From an uncultured Neisseria sp. (GTDB taxonomy: Bacteria > Pseudomonadota > Gammaproteobacteria > Burkholderiales > Neisseriaceae): DNA of 14,294 nt. The DNA lies in assembly GCA_927911515.1 (NCBI GenBank), contig CAKMQH010000233.1, positions 1 through 14,294 on the forward strand, given 5' to 3'. The notes under the pieces are model-generated. The model was not told the DNA's origin. It saw nothing but the letters and a program-made list of their open reading frames with translations, and did not search any database. The translations under genes were made by a program, and so were the position numbers. Shown in pieces: positions 1-4,566 of this stretch. Numbering within the stretch: the stretch's first letter is position 1; every line of letters starts with the position of its first letter.

Positions 1-2
1 AA

Positions 3-86
3 TCACAGCGTTTCATCAATAATCATCTCAGTCTGCAAGCCGTTTCAGACGACCTTTTTCGTAATAAAGAGCGGTCAAATTTTTAA
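3..86 (+). pseudogene. Truncated C-terminal fragment of a LysR-type regulator (5' side outside window)
   Basis: Read from base 3, this frame gives a peptide containing FINNHLSLQAVSDDL, which matches SINNHLRLQAVSDNL in the effector domain of the complete LysR-type regulator at 2203-3093. At DNA level bases 12-55 align without gaps to 2869-2912 with 39 of 44 identical. After VSDDL the similarity stops and a TAA closes the frame at 84-86, about 60 residues earlier than in the complete protein. The break falls on a DUS (44-55), so the fragment looks like a recombination product or decayed paralogue. The 5' part lies outside the window, so I cannot say whether the rest of that gene is intact. Confidence 0.6.
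44..55 (-). other. DNA uptake sequence (mucosa-type DUS)
   Basis: Reverse complement reads AGGTCGTCTGAA exactly. It sits at the point where the LysR fragment loses similarity to the complete copy. Confidence 0.8.
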
Positions 87-120
87 GTGTTTTGCAAATC
101 ATCTTAAAAATTTGACCGCT
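70..120. repeat. 18-bp perfect inverted repeat with Pasteurellaceae uptake-signal-like core
   Basis: The arms AGCGGTCAAATTTTTAAG (70-87) and its exact reverse complement (103-120) enclose a 15-base loop. Each outer end resembles a Pasteurellaceae uptake signal: on the minus strand GCAAGCGGT is one base from the Actinobacillus-type ACAAGCGGT, and on the plus strand AAGAGCGGT is one base from the Haemophilus-type AAGTGCGGT. The following AAATTTTT resembles the AT-rich extension of those signals. It lies between two convergent units (LysR fragment and the thioredoxin-like gene), where a bidirectional terminator would be expected, but no T-run follows either arm. Confidence 0.65.
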
Positions 121-141
121 TGCATCATTATCAAGACCGCA

Positions 142-151
142 GCCGTCTGAA
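142..151 (+). other. DUS 10-mer core (GCCGTCTGAA)
   Basis: Exact 10-base core of the classical neisserial DUS, preceded by CA, so it is neither the exact AT- nor the exact AG-form. It lies just downstream of the thioredoxin-like gene's stop. Confidence 0.6.
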
Positions 152-166
152 ACATTGATAGACCGG

Positions 167-502
167 TTACTGATGTCCGCTTTCTGCTACTTTTGTCCAT
201 TTTGCCAATGTCTGCTTCATCTGTGCCTGAGGGATGAAGCGGGCCATCCGTTCTACTTCCTTGCCTTGATAAAACAGCAGCCATGCAGGTGCGGTCAGCA
301 CGTGGAAACGTCCAGCCATTTCGGGTATTTCAGCAATATCGGCTTTTACGGCATACACATTTCCTTTCACAGCCAAAGCTGAGTCAAGCTGTGCGGCCAC
401 GACCGTACAAACACCGCAGATTGGGGCTTTGATGTATAGTGATACTAAAGGGTGTGTGGCGATGGCCTGTTCGATGTCTTTCAGAGTGTGCAGTTGTTGC
501 AT
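167..502 (-). CDS. Thioredoxin-like protein (CGVC active site)
   Basis: A 111-residue protein of thioredoxin size. The redox motif CGVC is at residues 29-32, preceded by a beta-strand (VSLYIKAP), and a probable cis-proline is P72 in LTAPAW, followed by the strand LLFYQG. This is the usual order for a thioredoxin fold. There is no signal peptide, so it should act in the cytoplasm. The active site is CGVC instead of CGPC, and the residue before it is Ile instead of Trp, so it is a divergent member and not the main TrxA. Known role of the family: thiol-disulfide exchange; the substrate cannot be inferred. The start at 502 has GGAG about 9 bases upstream. It follows the OsmC-family gene on the same strand, separated by a hairpin, so it probably has its own promoter. 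Confidence 0.85.
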   Translation of the reverse strand: MQQLHTLKDIEQAIATHPLVSLYIKAPICGVCTVVAAQLDSALAVKGNVYAVKADIAEIPEMAGRFHVLTAPAWLLFYQGKEVERMARFIPQAQMKQTLAKWTKVAESGHQ

Positions 503-525
503 GTCATGTACTCCTTTGAGCGATT

Positions 526-558
526 AAGCCCTTTTCTAGTTGTCCAGAAAAGGGGCTT
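526..558 (-). terminator. Hairpin terminator downstream of the OsmC-family gene
   Basis: AAGCCCTTTTCT (526-537) pairs with AGAAAAGGGGCTT (546-558) with one bulged base and an 8-base loop. It sits between the stop of the OsmC-family gene and the start of the thioredoxin-like gene, both leftward. The T-run after the stem is weak on either strand. Confidence 0.5.
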
Positions 559-595
559 TCAACGAAATGAAAACGAGAAAACGTTTTTGAGTCGT

Positions 596-1095
596 CTAGA
601 TTTTTTCGACAACCACTTTTACCCGCGCTTTCAGGCTGTTCAACACTGGCGAGCTGGCGGCGGAGCGGTCGGCGAAATTTTGCAGGGTAGGAAGGTCGGC
701 GTCGGCTTTTACTTTTACGGTTAGTACCAGATTATCCAGTCCGCCGTAGCCATCTTCCATGCCGCACAGTTTGGCCATGTCGATACCGCCGCTTGCGGAT
801 ATTTCAAACTGTTCCAGTTTCACGCCTGCCTGTGCTGCTTGCAACTCGAAACCTATGGAGCAGCAGCCTGCAGCAGCGCCGATCAGGTATTCCATCGGAC
901 TTGGGGCGGCGTTTTCCCCGCCCATGTTTTTCGGTTCGTCTGTGGTAAAGGCAGGGAAGCGGCGCACGGAGATTTCGTTCTTCGTGCCGGATACCCAGCG
1001 CGAATCGGCGCGTAATGCTGCCTTGCCTTTTGTATGGTCGTTTTCAACCGCTGCATGGTAGTTCGGAAACGTTCGATATCTAACCCGTTAATCAT
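596..1095 (-). CDS. OsmC family protein, frameshifted near the N-terminus as sequenced
   Basis: OsmC/Ohr-type protein of about 166 residues if one missing base is restored. The start ATG at 1095 has AAGGA 5-9 bases upstream. The first residues read MINGLDIERFR; at about 1061-1067 (TTCGG on the plus strand, CCGAA in the gene) one base is missing, and the next frame continues with NYHAAVENDHTKGKAALRA and the OsmC body down to EKI-stop at 596. The core contains SPMEYLIGAAAGCCSIGFE, with the family's first cysteine region on the central helix. The second family motif, usually CPV, is SPV here, so the second redox cysteine is replaced by serine. OsmC and Ohr proteins detoxify organic hydroperoxides using both cysteines, so peroxidase activity is doubtful. 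The indel may be a sequencing error or a real mutation. Confidence 0.8.
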
Positions 1096-1141
1096 GTTTT
1101 GTCCTTTCATATGATGAATTGCAGATGGTTTTTCGCTACAC

Positions 1142-1396
1142 TTACACGCCCATTTTCCACGCGGAGATGCGCTTCAAATTGTCTATTGTATCGTGATTGA
1201 CGATGGCGGCGAACGTGCCGTCCAGTTTGGCAATTTCGGCTTTGTCTTCATCGCTGAGGGCAAAGTCAAAGACGTTCAAGTTTTCCGCCATGCGTTCGGG
1301 TTTGGTGGATTTTGCCAACCCGATGATGTCGCGTTCCACCAGCCAGCGGGTAATCACTTGCGCCACAGATTTGCCATATTTCGTGCCGATTAGCGA
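1142..1396 (-). pseudogene. Aldo/keto reductase, C-terminal fragment only
   Basis: About 84 residues readable as LIGTKYGKSVAQVITRWLVE, followed by GLAKSTKPERMAEN and ALSDEDKAEIAKLD. This is the C-terminal part of a 2,5-diketogluconate-reductase-like aldo/keto reductase, where KSTKPERM binds the NADPH phosphate. Such enzymes have about 270-280 residues, so the catalytic Asp, Tyr, Lys and His are missing. An in-frame TAG at 1397-1399 lies directly upstream, followed by the terminator of mdaB. The 5' two thirds appear to have been replaced by the incoming mdaB/LysR segment. No convincing start codon or ribosome binding site is visible, so it is a relic. Confidence 0.85.
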
Positions 1397-1406
1397 CTAA
1401 CAAAAT

Positions 1407-1424
1407 GGTGGGCAAAAGCCCACC
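1407..1424 (-). terminator. Rho-independent terminator of mdaB
   Basis: Perfect hairpin GGTGGGC-TTTT-GCCCACC read on the minus strand, followed by ATTTTGTT. It is 22 bases beyond the mdaB stop codon. Confidence 0.75.
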
Positions 1425-1446
1425 GCTTCAAGTTGATGTTTTATCA

Positions 1447-2025
1447 TTAACCAAACACTTTTTTCAAATGTGCTTGGTAGTCTGCGAAGTATTGTTCTAC
1501 TTGTGGATTTTTAACTACATCGTTACATGTAAATGTCGGTAGACGGGTCAAACCGATGAATTCGTTGAGTTTGTGGAAAGGCATGTACACAGCATCCACA
1601 TCTTTGCCTTCAAAGAAGTCGCCTTCACGGGTGAACGCTTCAATCGGCGCATTCCAAGTAAGCGAAAGCATGTGTTTTTTGCCTTGCAACAAACCACCTG
1701 TACCGAAGCCTTCAGTTGGACTAACACGATGACGGCCATCACTGTGGTAAAGCTTGCCGTGTCCAGCGATAAATACTTCGTCTATGTATTTCTTCACTGT
1801 CCAAGGCTCGTGCATCCACCAAACAGGCATCTGCCAAATCACGGCATCCATCCACAAGAATTTTTCGATTTCTGCCTCAACATCATAGCCAGCATCAATC
1901 ACAGTTTCTTTTACATTGTGTCCAAGTGCGGTCAAAACTTCTTTTGCTTTTTTGTGAAGCGTGTTGTTTAACTCACCATGAGAATGGCCGAAATCTTTAC
2001 CACCGTTTAATAATAAAATGTTCAT
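1447..2025 (-). CDS. mdaB: MdaB, NADPH:quinone reductase (flavodoxin-like fold)
   Basis: 192 residues, against 193 for E. coli MdaB as I recall it, and similar along the whole length. Shared blocks are NILLLNGGK, FLWMDAVIWQMPVWWM, PWTVKKYIDEVF, GHGKLYHSDGRHR, GGLLQGKKHMLSLTWNAPIE and VYMPFHKLNEF. MdaB is an FAD-containing cytoplasmic enzyme that reduces quinones to hydroquinones in a two-electron step, which avoids semiquinone radicals. The start at 2025 has TAGGAG about 7 bases upstream. It is transcribed divergently from the LysR-type regulator across 177 bases, the classic arrangement for a regulator and its target. The gene contains a perfect Haemophilus uptake signal (1924-1932) and looks more AT-rich than the genes after 3177, so transfer from a Pasteurellaceae donor is plausible. 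Confidence 0.93.
   Translation of the reverse strand: MNILLLNGGKDFGHSHGELNNTLHKKAKEVLTALGHNVKETVIDAGYDVEAEIEKFLWMDAVIWQMPVWWMHEPWTVKKYIDEVFIAGHGKLYHSDGRHRVSPTEGFGTGGLLQGKKHMLSLTWNAPIEAFTREGDFFEGKDVDAVYMPFHKLNEFIGLTRLPTFTCNDVVKNPQVEQYFADYQAHLKKVFG
1924..1932 (+). other. Perfect Haemophilus-type uptake signal sequence (AAGTGCGGT)
   Basis: Exact 9-base core inside mdaB (codes for the LTAL region on the other strand), followed by CAAAACTTCTTTTGCTTTTTT-like AT-rich sequence as in the extended Haemophilus signal. With equal base frequencies one would expect about 0.1 perfect copies in this window on both strands. Confidence 0.7.
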
Positions 2026-2163
2026 TTTTACTCCTAGAATAAATAATTTATAAAAAAAGGATGTGATATTTACGGATATTGTCTTCTGTTTACTCTCATG
2101 AAAGTGCAGTCATTTTATGATTTGTTTTTATTGAGATAAATAGGGTTTAGTTTTATTATGTAA

Positions 2164-2176
2164 TGAATTAAATTCA
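2164..2176. promoter_or_regulatory. Candidate LysR-type operator in the mdaB/LysR intergenic region
   Basis: TGAATTAAATTCA is a perfect palindrome around a central A. It lies within a longer imperfect palindrome (TTTTATTA to the left, TAATAAAA to the right, 2151-2185). The position, 27 bases before the regulator's start, fits autoregulation. The 177-base gap (2026-2202) is AT-rich and also holds AAGTGCAGT (2102-2110), one base off the Haemophilus uptake signal. Confidence 0.4.
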
Positions 2177-2202
2177 CTAATAAAAGAGAGTTTAAAGAGA
2201 AA

Positions 2203-3093
2203 ATGCAGAACTTTAACGAACTGAATTATTTTTTGACGTTGGCGCAAACGCAGAGTTTTGTGAAAGCGGGGCAACTTTTGAGGATTTCTTCTTCGGCGTT
2301 GAGCCATAGCATGAAAAATTTAGAAACGCGGCTGAACCTGCGTCTGTTCAACCGCACTACACGCAATGTGTCGCTGACCGAAGCGGGGCAACAGCTTTTC
2401 GACCAACTTTTCCCACTTTATCAAGCCATAAACCAAGAAGTCGATGCATTAAATGATTTTTTGAATACGCCATCGGGATTGATTCGCATCAACGCCCCGG
2501 CGATGGCAGCGGAAGCCGTGTTGTATCCAAAATTAAAGCCGATTTTGAACCAATACCCGAAAATCCGCTTGGAAATCGTGGTGGACGATCGTTGGGCAGA
2601 TATTGTGAAAGAAGGATTTGATATGGGCGTTCGGTTAGGTAACAAGGTAGCGAAAGAGATGATTGCGGTGCCAATTTCCGCACCGCTCAAAATGGTATTG
2701 GTTGCCTCGCCCGATTATTTGGCGCAACATGGTTCACCGAAAAATATTGATGATCTGCAACAGCACCGCCTTATCGGCATAAAACTCTCCGCTGAACACG
2801 GCACGGAGATGCAGTGGGAATTCAAATACAAAAAAGAGCTGATTACGTTCACACCAAAATCGCACTTTTCCATCAACAATCATCTGCGTCTGCAAGCCGT
2901 TTCAGACAACCTCGGCATCACTTGGCTGCCGCATATCATCGCCGCAGACGCGCTCCATTCCGGACAACTGGTCGAGCTATTGCCTGAGTACGCCATGACT
3001 TACGATCCGCTTTATCTCTATTACCCCAGCCGCCGTGGGCATTCGAATGTGTTTAAGCTGATTGTGGATGCGCTGCGGGTGGAGGTCGTCTGA
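2203..3093 (+). CDS. LysR-type transcriptional regulator
   Basis: 296 residues, the normal family length. The N-terminal winged helix-turn-helix spans about residues 4-64, with SFVKAGQLLRISSSALSHSM as the helix-turn-helix and RLFNRTTRNVSLTEAG as the conserved wing. Residues 90-296 form the effector-binding domain (IRINAP, DIVKEGFDMGVRLG, VLVASPDYLAQHG, LQAVSDNLGITWLP). It binds DNA near the divergent mdaB promoter, by inference, and may respond to quinones or electrophiles; the effector is not visible. The last codons GTC-GTC-TGA are part of a DUS (3083-3094), so the extreme C-terminus was set by that element. A short segment (2869-2912) is nearly duplicated at 12-55. Confidence 0.93.
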   Translation: MQNFNELNYFLTLAQTQSFVKAGQLLRISSSALSHSMKNLETRLNLRLFNRTTRNVSLTEAGQQLFDQLFPLYQAINQEVDALNDFLNTPSGLIRINAPAMAAEAVLYPKLKPILNQYPKIRLEIVVDDRWADIVKEGFDMGVRLGNKVAKEMIAVPISAPLKMVLVASPDYLAQHGSPKNIDDLQQHRLIGIKLSAEHGTEMQWEFKYKKELITFTPKSHFSINNHLRLQAVSDNLGITWLPHIIAADALHSGQLVELLPEYAMTYDPLYLYYPSRRGHSNVFKLIVDALRVEVV

Positions 3094-3094
3094 A
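3083..3094 (+). other. DNA uptake sequence (mucosa-type), overlapping the LysR stop codon
   Basis: AGGTCGTCTGAA exact. Its TGA is the stop of the regulator gene. Confidence 0.85.
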
Positions 3095-3101
3095 AATGCA
3101 A

Positions 3102-3113
3102 AAGCAGCCTGCA
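3102..3113 (+). other. DUS-dialect-like 12-mer AAGCAGCCTGCA
   Basis: Identical to a 12-mer that I recall as a Kingella DUS dialect. It is 8 bases after a mucosa-type DUS. Confidence 0.4.
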
Positions 3114-3130
3114 CCTTCATTCAAAACCCT

Positions 3131-3142
3131 TTCAGACGGCCT
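3131..3142 (-). other. DNA uptake sequence (AG-form)
   Basis: Reverse complement is AGGCCGTCTGAA, the AG-variant of the classical DUS. With the copy at 3083-3094 it forms an inverted pair that could end transcription of the regulator. Confidence 0.7.
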
Positions 3143-3176
3143 GGGCTAGGATCGTTCCCAAAATAAGGAAAACCCT

Positions 3177-3843
3177 ATGGACTACCCCGCTCTGCTCGCC
3201 ATTCTGCAACAACACGCCAACCCCGAACGCGCCGTGCCGATGCAGGCATACATGAAACACCGCTTTACCTATTTCGGCATCGGCAAATCGGAGCTTGCCC
3301 GCCTGTGCCGCCCGTTTTCAAAGAGGCCGCCAAACAGCCGGTCGATTGGGATTTTGTGCGCCGCTGCTGGGACGACCCGCACCGCGAATTGCAATACGCC
3401 GCGCTCGAATATCTGAAAAAATGCAGCAGCACCTGATCCCACAGGACATCCCGCGTTTGCAAACGCTGATTACCGAAAAATCATGGTGGGACAGCGCCGA
3501 CGTATTCGACCGCATTGTCGGCGACATCGCCCTGCGCCACCCCAAAATCAACACCGTCCTATTGGCATGGAGCACCGACGACAACATCTGGCTGCGCCGC
3601 GTCGCCATCGACCACCAACTGCTCCGCAAACAGCACACCGACACCGCGCTGCTGGAAACAATCATCTGCAATAATCTGGGACAAACAGAATTCTTCATTA
3701 ACAAAGCCATCGGCTGGGCATTGCGCGATTACAGCAAAACCAACCCCGAATGGGTACAAGGCTTTATCGACCGCCACCGGCACAAAATGACCAAACTGAG
3801 CCTGCGCGAAGCGGGGAAATATATGCCGCACAAGGTCGTCTGA
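3177..3843 (+). CDS. AlkD-like DNA alkylation repair protein, frameshifted twice as sequenced
   Basis: With two single bases restored it gives 222 residues, close to the usual AlkD length. Frame one runs from ATG 3177 (AAGGAA upstream) to CRPF; at T4 (3315-3318) one T is missing, then FKEAAKQPVDWDFVRRCWDD continues; at A6 (3416-3421) one A is missing, then MQQHLIPQDIPRL continues to the stop at 3843. AlkD is a HEAT-repeat-like glycosylase that removes N3- and N7-alkylated purines without base flipping. The site residues match by motif: Trp and Asp in KSWWDSADVFD (about W105 and D109) and Arg in WLRRVAIDHQ (about 141-142). FFINKAIGWALRDYSK is typical of the family. The final VV-stop overlaps a DUS, and a strong terminator follows. 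Both indels are in homopolymers. Confidence 0.88.
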
Positions 3844-3844
3844 A
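3833..3844 (+). other. DNA uptake sequence (mucosa-type), overlapping the AlkD-like stop codon
   Basis: AGGTCGTCTGAA exact; its TGA is the stop codon of the AlkD-like gene, the same arrangement as at the end of the LysR gene. Confidence 0.85.
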
Positions 3845-3897
3845 AACGTGAACTTCAACGAAGTTAAACAAAGTTTCTACATAACTAAAATGTAAAT

Positions 3898-3940
3898 AGC
3901 ATCCTGCACTTGCGTCTATCAAGTGCAGGATGCTTTGTTT
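3898..3940 (+). terminator. Strong rho-independent terminator after the AlkD-like gene
   Basis: AGCATCCTGCACTTG (3898-3912) pairs perfectly over 15 bases with 3920-3934, loop of 7, followed by TTGTTT. It separates the AlkD-like gene from the beta-grasp/DUF4132 unit, which therefore needs its own promoter. Confidence 0.85.
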
Positions 3941-3941
3941 C

Positions 3942-3953
3942 AGGCTGCCTGAA
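3942..3953 (+). other. DUS-dialect-like 12-mer AGGCTGCCTGAA
   Basis: Identical to a 12-mer that I recall as the Simonsiella dialect of the DUS. It is nearly palindromic (TTCAGGCTGCCTGAA) and directly follows the terminator. Confidence 0.4.
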
Positions 3954-4004
3954 CCGCTCAAAAAACAGTATGATTCATCTGTTTTCTGTTTCGAGGAGTC
4001 ATCC

Positions 4005-4421
4005 ATGATTGCAGCTACCATCACCATCCAAGATCGAAACCTCGCCGGCAAAGTGCTGCACGAACTGTTTTTGAAGTTCCGAACCAACCACATCAGCGCG
4101 GCAGAGCTGATTGCCGAACGCGTGCGGCAGGAAGTCGCCGCCTATAACGACCGCGCCGCTGATGCCTTGCTGCGCCACAGCCTCGTTATCCCCACAGATC
4201 GCGGCGACATCGTAATTCAGGAATCGCGCGGCAAAAAGGGGGCAAATCCGCAGCCCGTGGACGCGGAAAAGCAAATCGCTATCGCCCTGAAAGCTTTTGA
4301 ACAAAATGCGTTTTTCATCCTTGCCGACAACCGCCAACTGGAAACGCTGGACGACATGGTGTACCTGCATGACGGGCTGGTCGTCAATTTCATCAAACTC
4401 ACGCCGCTGGTGGGCGGATAG
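4005..4421 (+). CDS. Putative MoaD/ThiS/ubiquitin-like beta-grasp protein with C-terminal Gly-Gly
   Basis: 138 residues from ATG 4005, chosen because GAGGAG lies 6-7 bases upstream; the frame stays open further upstream without such a site. Residues 1-27 read as a beta-hairpin (ITIQD, then LHELFLKF), 29-46 as the following helix (HISAAELIAERVRQEVAAYN), 47-95 as an insert, and 100-138 as the C-terminal strands (FFILADNRQLETLDDMVYLH, then VVNFIKLTPLVGG). Order and the tail, ending LVGG just before the stop, resemble MoaD, ThiS and bacterial ubiquitin-like proteins, in which the terminal glycine is adenylated and then thiocarboxylated or conjugated. No E1-like enzyme is visible in the window. 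The DUF4132 gene follows 146 bases later on the same strand, suggesting a joint role. The fold is my inference from sequence pattern; the biochemical function is unknown. Confidence 0.7.
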   Translation: MIAATITIQDRNLAGKVLHELFLKFRTNHISAAELIAERVRQEVAAYNDRAADALLRHSLVIPTDRGDIVIQESRGKKGANPQPVDAEKQIAIALKAFEQNAFFILADNRQLETLDDMVYLHDGLVVNFIKLTPLVGG

Positions 4422-4429
4422 CAGCCTGA

Positions 4430-4566
4430 AAACCGCCGCGCAACGCTACCGCGCCTTTGCCGAAGCCACCCGATACAGCCTGAATAGTGCGGACAAGCAA
4501 ACCCTTACCGACGTTGTCCGCCTTTACCGCAAAATAATCAACACATTGATACGCAAGGAAAGTCCC
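4430..4566 (+). other. Coding-like segment without a start, in frame with the DUF4132 gene
   Basis: Between the Gly-Gly stop and the DUF4132 start, the DUF4132 frame is open and reads SSLKTAAQRYRAFAEATRY, then SLNSADKQTLTDVVRLYR and KIINTLIRKES, with codon use like the neighbours and a helical look. There is no start codon with a ribosome binding site in this frame between 4422 and 4566. It may be the relic of a small gene or an old N-terminal extension. It begins next to a DUS-like AGCAGCCTGAAA, so recombination there is possible. Confidence 0.35.

Noticed and set aside
3969..3974. TATGAT as -10 box for the Gly-Gly/DUF4132 unit
   Set aside because: A promoter must exist after the terminator at 3898-3940, but no -35 at suitable spacing is visible, so I did not list it.
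4369..4421. Frameshift joining the Gly-Gly protein to the downstream open frame
   Set aside because: The stop directly after LVGG gives the expected end of a beta-grasp protein, so the stop is probably genuine.
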